Assembly (NCBI GenBank): GCA_902511575.1
Contig: CABXFU010000005.1
Coordinates: 1-64,000, forward strand
Source of the DNA: an uncultured SAR86 cluster bacterium
GTDB taxonomy: Bacteria > Pseudomonadota > Gammaproteobacteria > Magnimaribacterales > D2472
Reading direction: 5' to 3'
Length of the DNA: 64,000 nt
Below, in pieces: positions 9,026 to 18,106 of the stretch (the first letter of the stretch is position 1; each line of letters begins with the position of its first letter). Under the pieces are notes generated by a model. The model had not been told where the DNA came from, ran no database searches, and saw only the letters and a program-made list of their open reading frames with translations. A program made the translations under genes and the position numbers.

Positions 9026-12000
9026 ATGAAAAAGTTATTGAGTATCTCTGCAATTTGCCTGAGTATTTCAAGTTGGGCATTTTTTTTATTTCTTACAATC
9101 CTGGCTTTTTCACCTTCGAGCCTAATTCAAAGCATTGATCGGCATGTTTTGACCACCCACTCAATAGAGTTTTCTAAACTTCAAAACTCTGGAAATGCTT
9201 TGCATAGGAATTTGACTTTTAATGATTTACGCATCATGCACAATGATAAGGTGCTAATTCAGGCTAAAGAATTAGAACTAGGATTCTCTTTAAAACCTCA
9301 TAACCTTTTTAACTTTCTTACTGTTAATAGCATCGTCATAAAAGATGGTTACTTTGATAGCTCAAATATACGAACCAGTAATTCATCTCCAAGTTCCACG
9401 GTAAATCTTGGTGATAAATTTTCATTGTCATTTAAAAATTTTAAATACGAAATTGATGATTTAATATTTGAAATCAATGGCGATCTTTTGAGAGACTTCT
9501 CAAGATTAATTTCTGGTCAGCTTAGTTTTTTGCATAACAATCAATTAAGTACCATTGCTGTGAATAGTTTTGAGGGTTCTTATCGTTTCTCATTAAACCT
9601 TCATTCACATGAGTGGCTAAATTTTATTCCTGCATTTAATACTTCGCCTGTTAAAGATTTGGCATTCCAAATCAATGCACTTGGTGAATTGAAGGACAAG
9701 CAATCAAACATTAAGGGCTCTTTTAACTCCAGCAGTCTATCTTTTAAATCCCTATCAATTAACCAAAATAAAGGATCTTTTCATTTCCAGTCTCAAGAAA
9801 ATATAGGCACATTGTCATTAACTGAATTTCTACACCCATTAATAGATGAAGAATATCCAATTCAAATTAATCTTCACCAAAAAACTTTAGCAGTTCCAAG
9901 ATTTTTTCTTTCGCCTCAGATTTTACAAAGCAAGACATTGCAGATATCCAATTTAGTTATTGAAAATTTTTTTCTATCATTCGATGCCTTCCTTCCAAAA
10001 TATTCTGGATTTGTAAAGGATATAGACATTAATGACCTTTATTTCAAAGAAATCAATAATCTTAGTGGGGACTTTTCTGGCTATGGAAACAAGATAAAAT
10101 TCTTAGTAGATTCCAATTCCTCCATACTTAAAAACTATAATCAAAACCTCATTCCAGTATCTATTTCTGGAGAAGGAAATCTTTATGGTTCCGTTTTTGA
10201 TCTAAAAGCTCGCATTAACAATAAATCCGCTGGAATAGATCTCGCTTTGAAGATTAATCCAGAGCAAAGCAACCCTTTATCCATTGAGCTCAAAGGGCAT
10301 GATCTTTCAAAAGACTTAATTGCATTTTCGCTTCCCAAATCCCTGAAAGAGGCGAGTTCATATATTGATACAAGCATTAATCTAGGAATTAAAAATTCAA
10401 TTTATTTTAACTACTTTATTCCTAGCATTGGCCTTAATGCTGATTTGAAAGCAAAAATATTAATCAATGAATCAAAATTAGTGCTTAATAAAGATTCAGC
10501 GATTGACTTTGCTAGAGCAATAATTGAAGTTGATAATAAAAATCTATATATTTTTTCTCCTTCCGGCAAAGCTGTCAATTTTTCCTATGATGAAGCTTAT
10601 GGGTTAATTAATTATAAAACTAAAAAGCTCAGCTTTTATTCTTTGCATAATATGAAATCAATTGATCTTAAGAATGCATTCAGCATAGGAGCAGAGAGCT
10701 TTAATTTTCCTGATATGTATGCAGAACACAAAGGTGAAATGAAACTTTCTGCTTTGAAATTCAATAATGCCATTTCAGTCAAAACAAAAAATTTTTTTGT
10801 ACCAATATTGCAGTCTCATAAGATCCAATTTGATCAGGCAAAAATCTTCATTGTTGATTTAGATTTAATCCACGGATTATTACCATCAACATTTATTAAA
10901 GAGGAAATGTCAGTCAATCTTTTGGGCGCAGGCTTAACAAATAAATATGATTTAACTTTCTCTGGAAATATCAAATTAGATGCAGCGAACTTTATTTCAG
11001 ATTCACCCTATCTTCAGGTTTCCGGTAATGATTTTTTTAAGATTGATCTAAATATTCAAAAAGACTCCCTACCAATCTTAAGGCTAAATTCTGATCTAAA
11101 AAATATTGAGCTAAATTCGCCATTAAATGAGCTTTCAAAAAATAAATTAATAAGATTGCCTACAGAAATTTCAATCACTAATTTTTCAAATCCATCGCTA
11201 AAAATTACTAATCAAAAACTAGATATGCATATTAAAAACTTAAGCAAATATGATGGATATATTTCAATAGGCAAAAAACTCCCTAATAAGTATAAGAGTT
11301 TTAATGTCGAGCCTGGATTGAATATGTATCTTTATTCACAATTTTTTGATGAAAATCTATTAATTTCTTTGTTGCCTACTAACAATGAATCAGCATCATT
11401 AAACATTAAAAAACTGGCATTCGATATTAAAAATTTTAAACTTTTTAATAATAACTTTGCTGATTTTTCTGGTTTATTTGACTTAAACAACTCAGAAATT
11501 AAAGGTAATTTAGCTGCAGATAGGCTTAATTTGAACCTCAAGATGGATCAGACAGGTTTTATGAGAATAGAGATAAAGGACTCCATTATTCCTGATATAG
11601 AATTTATCAATTCATCACAATCAACCTCTGGTATAGCAATAAATTCAAGATTGATAGTTAAAAACTCTTCTTTTAGTAAAATTAAGATTAAAGATCTTGA
11701 TGTCTACCTTGTAAATGATCAAAAGAATTTTTCAGCTAATAATATTAAATTAACTTCAAATCTGGTATCTATCAAGCCGTCACATAAATCTTCAAGTGCA
11801 TATTTTTCAGTCGATAAAGTGAAGCCTCTCTATAAAATTAGAGGAGATTTTCTGATTAAAGATTCGAATAAAATTCCATACTTAAGTGATGTCGCAGATT
11901 TTTCTTATTTTAATGGATTTATAAACCTACAATGGAAGGAGCTCTCAACTTTAAGTCATATAGAGGGGGAGAGCGATTTTATTTTGAAAGATTTAGTAAT

Positions 12001-12466
12001 TCAAGATTCTATCTCTGATTCATTAGCATTTAATCTACTCGGTGTTCTAAATTTAAGAAATATCCTTGGCAAGTTAGCAAACTTAGATCTCTCAATTGAT
12101 GAGTTTACTTCTACGCAATTGGGAAGGGTTGAGGGGGATTTGCTATTTAGTAAGTCAAAGCTTCGATTAGTATCACCACTATTCATTGAAACAAATGCAG
12201 CAAAAATGAGGTGGGTAGGTCAGATTAATAAAAACTCTAAAAATAATCTGGATGATTTAGATCTTAACTTAGACTTGAGAATTCGAGTGGGAGAAAACTT
12301 ACCATGGTATGCAGCAATCCTTGGCGGGCTTCCAGCCGTTGCTGGCTCTGCTGTTATAAATGAAATATTTGAAGAAGATATAAATAATCTTACTAATTAT
12401 CAATATGAAATTCTTGGTACTATTGCAGAACCAAAATTGGAAAGGGTTAAACAAGAAATACAGTAG
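9026..12466 (+). CDS. yhdP: YhdP-type AsmA-like envelope lipid-transport protein
   Basis: YhdP, with TamB and YdbH, is thought to form periplasm-spanning bridges that move phospholipid to the outer membrane. This 1146-residue protein has an N-terminal membrane anchor (about residues 12-33), a long low-complexity beta-rich body expected to fold as a repeated beta-groove, and the C-terminal family signature ending LPWYAAILGGLPAVAG followed by YQYEILGT. It is somewhat shorter than the E. coli protein (1266 residues). Lysine-, asparagine- and serine-rich composition reflects the AT-rich genome. Its last 20 bases overlap the convergent mgtE. Confidence 0.85.
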   Translation: MKKLLSISAICLSISSWAFFLFLTILAFSPSSLIQSIDRHVLTTHSIEFSKLQNSGNALHRNLTFNDLRIMHNDKVLIQAKELELGFSLKPHNLFNFLTVNSIVIKDGYFDSSNIRTSNSSPSSTVNLGDKFSLSFKNFKYEIDDLIFEINGDLLRDFSRLISGQLSFLHNNQLSTIAVNSFEGSYRFSLNLHSHEWLNFIPAFNTSPVKDLAFQINALGELKDKQSNIKGSFNSSSLSFKSLSINQNKGSFHFQSQENIGTLSLTEFLHPLIDEEYPIQINLHQKTLAVPRFFLSPQILQSKTLQISNLVIENFFLSFDAFLPKYSGFVKDIDINDLYFKEINNLSGDFSGYGNKIKFLVDSNSSILKNYNQNLIPVSISGEGNLYGSVFDLKARINNKSAGIDLALKINPEQSNPLSIELKGHDLSKDLIAFSLPKSLKEASSYIDTSINLGIKNSIYFNYFIPSIGLNADLKAKILINESKLVLNKDSAIDFARAIIEVDNKNLYIFSPSGKAVNFSYDEAYGLINYKTKKLSFYSLHNMKSIDLKNAFSIGAESFNFPDMYAEHKGEMKLSALKFNNAISVKTKNFFVPILQSHKIQFDQAKIFIVDLDLIHGLLPSTFIKEEMSVNLLGAGLTNKYDLTFSGNIKLDAANFISDSPYLQVSGNDFFKIDLNIQKDSLPILRLNSDLKNIELNSPLNELSKNKLIRLPTEISITNFSNPSLKITNQKLDMHIKNLSKYDGYISIGKKLPNKYKSFNVEPGLNMYLYSQFFDENLLISLLPTNNESASLNIKKLAFDIKNFKLFNNNFADFSGLFDLNNSEIKGNLAADRLNLNLKMDQTGFMRIEIKDSIIPDIEFINSSQSTSGIAINSRLIVKNSSFSKIKIKDLDVYLVNDQKNFSANNIKLTSNLVSIKPSHKSSSAYFSVDKVKPLYKIRGDFLIKDSNKIPYLSDVADFSYFNGFINLQWKELSTLSHIEGESDFILKDLVIQDSISDSLAFNLLGVLNLRNILGKLANLDLSIDEFTSTQLGRVEGDLLFSKSKLRLVSPLFIETNAAKMRWVGQINKNSKNNLDDLDLNLDLRIRVGENLPWYAAILGGLPAVAGSAVINEIFEEDINNLTNYQYEILGTIAEPKLERVKQEIQ

Positions 12467-13808
12467 CAAGACCAAGAAAAGAGAAGAAACCTATTACATC
12501 TGTCACAGTCGTCACAACAACGCTCCCAGCAATTGCTGGATCTTGATTAAATTTTCTTAAAATTATGGGTATAAAAATACCTGCAATCGCTGAAAATATT
12601 AAATTCGTAACCATAGCTATACAAATAAGAGTTGCAATGATCAAGTCATCAAACCAGAGATAGGTAATTCCACCAACTAAGATGGATAATAGGATTCCAT
12701 TTACGATTGATACCGCTATTTCCCGTTTATATAACCATTTTAGATTCGATTGGTTGATTTGTTGAAGTGTTAACCCTCGAATCATAATCGTCAAAGTTTG
12801 GGTGCCAGCAACTCCACCCATACTTGCAACAATAGGCATTAGAATAGCTAAATATACTATCTCATCGATTGTTGCTTGAAATAGGCTGATTGTCATCGAT
12901 GCTATGAAAGCTGTTAGAAGATTGATCGATAGCCATAAAATTCTACTTCTTGCCGCTCTTGCTGGCGCAGCAAATGTGTCCTCAGCCACTCCGGCCATTC
13001 CAAGAAAATTTTGATCTGCATCTTCCATAATCACATCAACAACATCATCAATGGTCACTCTTCCAATCAATTTTGATTCATCATCTACTACTGGCGCTGA
13101 GACCCAATCATTTTGTTCAAATAATCTTGATACATCTTTATCATTTAAATATGCGTCCAATGGTTGAGTTTCAGTTTCCATGAGTTCTCTTACATTCAGG
13201 CCAGGATCTGAAACAACGATTAAAGAAATTGGCAAAGAGCCTAGATATTTATTTTCTCTTGAAACAACAAAGATTTGATCAGTATTTTTTGGTAACTCTC
13301 GTTGAGCCCGAAGATACCTCATTACAACCTCTAGGTTATGCTTTGGCCTAACACTTATAATATCAGTGTTCATTAACCCACCAGCTGAATCTTCAGGATA
13401 TTCTAGTGCTTCTTGAATTCTCTGCCTATCCCTTTGCGACATTGCAGATAAAATATTTTCTGTTTTTTGATTTGGAAGAATTTGAAGAATGTCCACAATT
13501 TCATCAAGCTCTAAGTCACCAATTATAGTAATGAGTTCTTCTGGTGAAATTTCTGAGATAAGCTCTTGTTGAATTTCATCATGTAACTCAGCAATGATCT
13601 CACCCTCATCTTGAGTATCAATCAGTGACCATAAAAATTTCCTTTCTTTAGGTGGTAGAGATTCTATGCTGTGTGCTACCTCAGAAGGATGCATGCCAGA
13701 TAAAATTCTTTTAATTTGGTTAATGGAGGGCTCAACCTCTTGACCCTGAATCCTTTTAAGTAGATCTTCAGACGAGAAGTGGTGAGGGGCAATCTCTTTC
13801 ATACTCAC
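12447..13808 (-). CDS. mgtE: Magnesium transporter MgtE
   Basis: MgtE is a homodimeric Mg2+ channel gated by intracellular Mg2+. The 453 residues show the expected order: MgtE N domain (about 20-130), two CBS domains (about 135-260), a connecting helix, and about five transmembrane helices containing PIVASMGGVAGTQT, which lines the pore, and a final NQDPAIAGSVVVTT segment. It lies 24 bases downstream of rpoN on the same strand. In some gammaproteobacteria hpf, ptsN, rapZ and npr occupy this position; none is here. Confidence 0.95.
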   Translation of the reverse strand: MSMKEIAPHHFSSEDLLKRIQGQEVEPSINQIKRILSGMHPSEVAHSIESLPPKERKFLWSLIDTQDEGEIIAELHDEIQQELISEISPEELITIIGDLELDEIVDILQILPNQKTENILSAMSQRDRQRIQEALEYPEDSAGGLMNTDIISVRPKHNLEVVMRYLRAQRELPKNTDQIFVVSRENKYLGSLPISLIVVSDPGLNVRELMETETQPLDAYLNDKDVSRLFEQNDWVSAPVVDDESKLIGRVTIDDVVDVIMEDADQNFLGMAGVAEDTFAAPARAARSRILWLSINLLTAFIASMTISLFQATIDEIVYLAILMPIVASMGGVAGTQTLTIMIRGLTLQQINQSNLKWLYKREIAVSIVNGILLSILVGGITYLWFDDLIIATLICIAMVTNLIFSAIAGIFIPIILRKFNQDPAIAGSVVVTTVTDVIGFFSFLGLATVFLV

Positions 13809-13832
13809 AATTTTAACTCACCAGATTATGAA

Positions 13833-15098
13833 TTATCTATTTCTTGAACTTGGTAGATTTATTTTTTTTCTATATTTTGAGATTGTTCTTCGAGCTAGAT
13901 TAAATCCCCGTTGATTAAGCAGATCTGAAATCTTTTGATCGCTTAATTTTTTTCTTTCCCCTGCAACTATCTTTTCAATTTCTTCCATTAATTGCATTGG
14001 GGTAACTTTTCTAGTTTTTGATACAGAGCTAGCTAACAGTGACTTCATGGAAACAGCACCTTTGGGTGTTTGTATATATTTTGATCTTAAGATTCTAGAA
14101 ACAGTTGATGCGCTAATCTCCAACTCTTTCGCTAGCTCAATATTTGATACAGGCTTTAATTCAGCAGATTTATTTGATAGAAAATCAGCCTGTATTTTGC
14201 AAATTAAGGTACCTACATTTTGTACAGTTTCATTTCTTTTGTTAATTGCCCTAATCAACCATTTTGCTTCTCCTATTTTTTCTTTTAATTCTTTACTTGC
14301 TCCATTTTTTTTATTTTTAACTAATTTTGCTAAATCTTCATCAAGGCTGATTAAAGGAAAGTTATCTTGTTTAAATTCGACATTAAGATTTTGATTATTA
14401 TCAGGAACAATCTCTAAGTCAGGTTGAATAATATGCGTGGATTCAAATTCTAAACCAGGTGAAAGATCGCACTGTTTTATTTTTTCAAGAACTGATTCGA
14501 TTGCATCTTCAGAGTAATGTGTCGCCAAATGAGCTTTTGCATCTTCAAAGCTAGAAAACTGTGGATTAAAAAGAATTTTATTAGCAATTTCTAAATCCTC
14601 AACTGGAATTTTCTGTTTCTTTAATTGTATAAAAATTGTTTCTTTAAAATTTCTTGCGCCAACTCCAGCCGGTTCTAGATCATGAATTATATTATTTAAG
14701 ACATTTTTAATTTCTTGTATAGAGTACGCGTAATCCATCAGCTCCTCTATTTCATCTAGATCTATTTGAAGCAACCCATTTTCTTCTAGGGATTGAATAA
14801 TTACTAATGCAATTTTTTTTTCTGTATCGCTAATCTTGATATCATGCAATTGACTTTCAAGATGATCTTGCAGAGTTAAATCATTAGGCAAATTCTCTAA
14901 AAGATCCATATCATCAAACCTTGAAGTTGACTCATTATCAAAATCCTTTTTAAGAAAAGGATTCTCTTCAATCTCATTGTTAATTTTATTAATAATTTCA
15001 AGCCTTGAAAGCTGCAGAAGATCGATTGATTTTTTTAATTGTGGAGTTATTGATAACTGTTGATTTTGTTTAAATTCTCTTACAAGCTTAATTGCCAT
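13833..15098 (-). CDS. rpoN: RNA polymerase sigma-54 factor
   Basis: Sigma-54 directs RNA polymerase to -24/-12 promoters that need AAA+ activators. The 421-residue protein (E. coli: 477) keeps the Gln/Leu-rich region I (LSITPQLKKSIDLLQLS), the core-binding domain, a helix-turn-helix around ISASTVSRILRSKYIQTPKG, and the RpoN box, here ARRTISKYRKK near the C terminus. The shortening is mainly in the acidic region II and linkers. It sits 3 bases downstream of lptB, as in other gammaproteobacteria. A sigma-54 in such a compact genome is notable; no activator or -24/-12 promoter is visible in the window. Confidence 0.95.
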   Translation of the reverse strand: MAIKLVREFKQNQQLSITPQLKKSIDLLQLSRLEIINKINNEIEENPFLKKDFDNESTSRFDDMDLLENLPNDLTLQDHLESQLHDIKISDTEKKIALVIIQSLEENGLLQIDLDEIEELMDYAYSIQEIKNVLNNIIHDLEPAGVGARNFKETIFIQLKKQKIPVEDLEIANKILFNPQFSSFEDAKAHLATHYSEDAIESVLEKIKQCDLSPGLEFESTHIIQPDLEIVPDNNQNLNVEFKQDNFPLISLDEDLAKLVKNKKNGASKELKEKIGEAKWLIRAINKRNETVQNVGTLICKIQADFLSNKSAELKPVSNIELAKELEISASTVSRILRSKYIQTPKGAVSMKSLLASSVSKTRKVTPMQLMEEIEKIVAGERKKLSDQKISDLLNQRGFNLARRTISKYRKKINLPSSRNR

Positions 15099-15101
15099 CT
15101 T

Positions 15102-15827
15102 TTAAGAAAACATTTTGCCAAAATATTTCTGCCGCACATGATCATTCTCTTTTAAACTTTTTTCATTACCCTCAGCAATAATACTTCCTTCACTGAGGAT
15201 AATAGCTTTATGGCATAAGCTTAAGGTTTCTCTCACATTATGATCAGTTATTAAAATCGAAATATTTTTCTTACAAATCGTTTTAAGCAATTCTTTGATT
15301 TCTTCAACAGCAATTGGGTCTATGCCAGCAAAAGGCTCATCTAGAAGGATAATACTAGGTTCACAAATTAAAGTACGGGCTATCTCAACTTTTCTCCTTT
15401 GTCCACCAGATAACATTCTTCCCTTCAATTGAAGAATTTTGCTTAAATCAAACTCATCGATAATTTTAGCTACTTTTTCAAATGTTTGATTTTTATCATT
15501 ATTAGATAATTCTGCGATTCCCAAAAGATTATTTTCAACACTTAAATCTGTAAATATCGATGCTTCTTGAGGTAAATAGCCTAGCCCAAGTTTAGCTCGA
15601 GAGTGCATAGGTATTTCTGTAACATCTTTATTATTAATAAATACTCTGCCCTGATCCGGAAAAATTAGGCCGGCTGCTATGTAAAAAGCTGTTGTCTTAC
15701 CAGCTCCATTTGGACCGAGCAAACCTACAATCTCATTTGAGCCAATTGAGAAACTAACATCTGAAAGAATCTTTTTAGAGCCAATTGTCTTTTCAATATT
15801 AGCTAGACTTATTTGATCGTTATTCAT
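15102..15827 (-). CDS. lptB: LPS export ABC transporter ATPase LptB
   Basis: LptB powers extraction of lipopolysaccharide from the inner membrane with LptFG. The 241-residue ATPase has Walker A GPNGAGKTT, the signature LSGGQRRKVEIAR, Walker B IILLDEPFAGID and the H-loop ITDHNVRET. It overlaps lptA by 8 bases and precedes rpoN. lptF and lptG are normally unlinked and would be elsewhere in the genome. Confidence 0.97.
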   Translation of the reverse strand: MNNDQISLANIEKTIGSKKILSDVSFSIGSNEIVGLLGPNGAGKTTAFYIAAGLIFPDQGRVFINNKDVTEIPMHSRAKLGLGYLPQEASIFTDLSVENNLLGIAELSNNDKNQTFEKVAKIIDEFDLSKILQLKGRMLSGGQRRKVEIARTLICEPSIILLDEPFAGIDPIAVEEIKELLKTICKKNISILITDHNVRETLSLCHKAIILSEGSIIAEGNEKSLKENDHVRQKYFGKMFS

Positions 15828-16221
15828 TTGGACTAATTTGATATGAAATAAGATTAGATGTTATTGAATTACCTTTGTTCAAGAGCTTTGCATTTCCAAT
15901 TAAATCCATTGATTTATTTGGATATATAACAAATATCTCAGCCTCACCATTTACGGCATTAGATTTAATAGTTGCAGGCTTTCCATATATTTCCAATTTT
16001 TTGTCTTTTTGACTGAGGAGAGCATCGGAGCCTTTGATGATGTATCCATCAATTATTATCTTAATATTATTTTTAAAAGCTAACTGCCTAATTTCTTCAT
16101 CAATTGTAACTTGATCTGCTTGAATTGAAATATTTTGAAAGCTAACACTCTCTTCCGCAGTTAAAACAGGAAGAAAAAAACATCCAAATATAATTGATAA
16201 AATTTTGTACCTTTTAGACAT
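15820..16221 (-). CDS. lptA: LPS periplasmic bridge protein LptA (short form)
   Basis: LptA monomers stack into the periplasmic bridge that carries LPS from LptC to LptD. This 133-residue protein has a signal peptide (cleavage probably after LTA, about residue 22) and an OstA-like beta-jellyroll with the IQADQVTIDEEIRQLAFKNN start typical of LptA. It is clearly shorter than E. coli LptA (185 residues), so some C-terminal strands are missing. lptC, expected next to it, is absent: only 10 bases separate it from kdsD. Confidence 0.87.
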   Translation of the reverse strand: MSKRYKILSIIFGCFFLPVLTAEESVSFQNISIQADQVTIDEEIRQLAFKNNIKIIIDGYIIKGSDALLSQKDKKLEIYGKPATIKSNAVNGEAEIFVIYPNKSMDLIGNAKLLNKGNSITSNLISYQISPNE

Positions 16222-16231
16222 TTTCTTTATT

Positions 16232-17206
16232 TTAAATGATGCCTGCTTCTAGTAGCTGATGCATGGTAATAAGGCCTATGCTATCTCCTTTGGTTGTTGA
16301 GGAATTTACAACCAAGCTAAAAATTTTATTTTTTTCCATCATGTCAGCAGCATCAATAGCAAGAGCATTGCTTTTAATACTTTTAAAATTAGCAGTCATG
16401 ACATCCTTAATTGGAGTTTTAATTAAATCTACTTCGTTGTTCAGGCATCTTCTTAGATCGCCATCCGTAAAAATCCCAGTAATTTTTTTATTATGTGTAA
16501 CCAAAGTTACCCCAAGCTTCTTTTCAGTTACCTCCATCAATGCATCTTTTAAAAATGTGGCTTGATCAACCACTGGTGCTTTTTCATGCATTACTGCTAA
16601 ATCTTGAACTAGTGTTGTGAGTTTTTTACCAAGTTGTCCGGCTGGGTGAGATTTTGCAAAATCATCTTTACCGAAACCTCGAGCTTCCAACAAGGCTATT
16701 GCAAGCGCATCTCCAAACACCAAAGCAATTGTAGTTGATGAGGTTGGAGCTAGATCTAATGGGCAGGCTTCCTCATCTGCATTTATTACTAAATTAATTT
16801 TTCCAGCCTTTGCGATAGTTGATTGATTGTTATTAGTTAGCGTAAAAATATTTGCAGTTGAGCGTTTTAATGCAGGTAAAATTTCAATGATCTCCTTAGT
16901 TTCTCCTGAGTTAGATAAAATTAAGATAGCATCTTGCTTGCTGATCATCCCCAAATCACCATGAGCCGCTTCAGTTGGATGTATAAAAAATGATGAAGTC
17001 CCGGTGCTTGATAATGTTGCTGAGATTTTTTGAGCTATATGACCAGATTTACCAATCCCCATTAAAATTAATTTTCCTTTAGTATCAAGAATTTTTGTGC
17101 ATAGATCATCAAAATCAGACTGTATCTGATTGCCTAAACTCTTAACAGCCTTTGACTCTATTTCAATAACCTTTAGAGCCGAGTTGATAAAATTCTTATC
17201 TTTCAT
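16232..17206 (-). CDS. kdsD: Arabinose-5-phosphate isomerase
   Basis: KdsD interconverts ribulose-5-phosphate and arabinose-5-phosphate, the first step of KDO synthesis for LPS. The 324 residues comprise an N-terminal SIS domain (about 30-190, with GIGKSGHIAQK, ILSNSGET and HPTEAAHGDLG) followed by two CBS domains (about 205-324, with GIFTDGDLRR). KdsA is also encoded in this window at 52146-52979. kdsC, normally next to kdsD, is missing. The start is separated by only 40 bases from the divergent mlaC, and no Shine-Dalgarno sequence is visible. Confidence 0.96.
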   Translation of the reverse strand: MKDKNFINSALKVIEIESKAVKSLGNQIQSDFDDLCTKILDTKGKLILMGIGKSGHIAQKISATLSSTGTSSFFIHPTEAAHGDLGMISKQDAILILSNSGETKEIIEILPALKRSTANIFTLTNNNQSTIAKAGKINLVINADEEACPLDLAPTSSTTIALVFGDALAIALLEARGFGKDDFAKSHPAGQLGKKLTTLVQDLAVMHEKAPVVDQATFLKDALMEVTEKKLGVTLVTHNKKITGIFTDGDLRRCLNNEVDLIKTPIKDVMTANFKSIKSNALAIDAADMMEKNKIFSLVVNSSTTKGDSIGLITMHQLLEAGII

Positions 17207-17231
17207 ATTGCATTTATAGTTTTTTTCCTAA

Positions 17232-17240
17232 TGTTATAAT
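17232..17240 (+). promoter_or_regulatory. Extended -10 promoter element for mlaC
   Basis: TGTTATAAT is a perfect TATAAT box with an upstream TG (extended -10). A TTTATA-like -35 lies 16 bases upstream. The box ends 7 bases before the mlaC ATG at 17247, so transcription would start at or next to the start codon, giving a leaderless mRNA. It must serve mlaC because kdsD is divergent and only 40 bases separate the two genes. Confidence 0.55.
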
Positions 17241-17246
17241 ACCTTT

Positions 17247-17861
17247 ATGAATACTACTTTGAAATCTCTAGCTTTTTTGCTCGGAATTTTATGCTTTCCT
17301 ATTAATGTGGATAGCGCATCCAACCCTCACCAATTTATTGATTCCCAAGCACAAGAAATGGTTTCTATTATTAGGAATAATCAAGATCTTTATGCTAAAG
17401 ATCCTGAGTTATTTAAAGATAAGATTAATGTAGTTTTTGAACCAATGGTTGATTTTAGAAGGGTTGGTGCAAGTGTTATGGGTAAAAAATATTATCTTGC
17501 TGCCTCTTCATCACAAAGGCTTCAATTTATTCGGTCTTTTAAAAATTCTTTGCTTGATACATATTCTTCAACCTTGGCTCAATGGGGAGATCAAAAAATT
17601 ATTACCATTTTTCCAGAGGTATCAGAGTTTAAAAAAACTGAGGATGTCCAGCAAAATTTAATTACTTCTAGCAACATTTACCCAATAACCTATAAAGTAA
17701 GAAAAGATAAAAATGGAAATTGGTTAATTATTAATATAATTGTAAATGGAGTGAACTTAGGCCTAACTTTTAGAAATCAATTCCAGGCTCTTGCAAAAGA
17801 GCATGATGAAAATATTGATGAGATCATAAAGCATTGGACATCTGATGCTAATCTTGATTAA
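17247..17861 (+). CDS. mlaC: MlaC-type periplasmic phospholipid-binding protein
   Basis: MlaC shuttles phospholipid between the outer-membrane MlaA-porin complex and the inner-membrane MlaFEDB transporter. The 204-residue protein has a signal peptide (about residues 1-24), the family segment DFRRVGASVMGKKYYLAASSSQ, and the VNGVNLGLTFRNQF lipid-pocket motif near the C terminus. It heads mlaC-ibaG-murA. mlaF, mlaE, mlaD and mlaB, normally in the same operon, are absent here. No Shine-Dalgarno sequence precedes the ATG, in line with the leaderless promoter described above. Confidence 0.9.
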   Translation: MNTTLKSLAFLLGILCFPINVDSASNPHQFIDSQAQEMVSIIRNNQDLYAKDPELFKDKINVVFEPMVDFRRVGASVMGKKYYLAASSSQRLQFIRSFKNSLLDTYSSTLAQWGDQKIITIFPEVSEFKKTEDVQQNLITSSNIYPITYKVRKDKNGNWLIINIIVNGVNLGLTFRNQFQALAKEHDENIDEIIKHWTSDANLD

Positions 17862-17882
17862 TCTCCTGCTAGAAATTATCAA

Positions 17883-18104
17883 ATGGACATAACTAATTTT
17901 CTTAAATCAAAATTTCCAGAAGCTGAGATATCTTTTGATGGAGAGGATTGCAATTCAAAGGTTTTGATTGTGAGCAAACAATTTGAGGGCTTAACCTCTC
18001 TTCAAAGACATAAGTTGGTTTTAGGCGTTTTAAGAGAGCAATTTCAAACAGGTGAGCTTCATGCTCTGAGTTTAAATACAAAATCTCCATCTGAAATAGG
18101 ATAA
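17883..18104 (+). CDS. ibaG: BolA-family protein IbaG
   Basis: IbaG/YrbA is a small BolA-fold protein that binds monothiol glutaredoxins and Fe-S clusters and is linked to acid stress. The 73-residue protein keeps the LQRHKLVLGVLREQF helix and the C-terminal ELHALSLNTKSPSE strand (HAxSxxxxTPxE in the family). Position between mlaC and murA is the same as in E. coli. It ends 2 bases before murA, which suggests translational coupling. Confidence 0.88.
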   Translation: MDITNFLKSKFPEAEISFDGEDCNSKVLIVSKQFEGLTSLQRHKLVLGVLREQFQTGELHALSLNTKSPSEIG

Positions 18105-18106
18105 TC

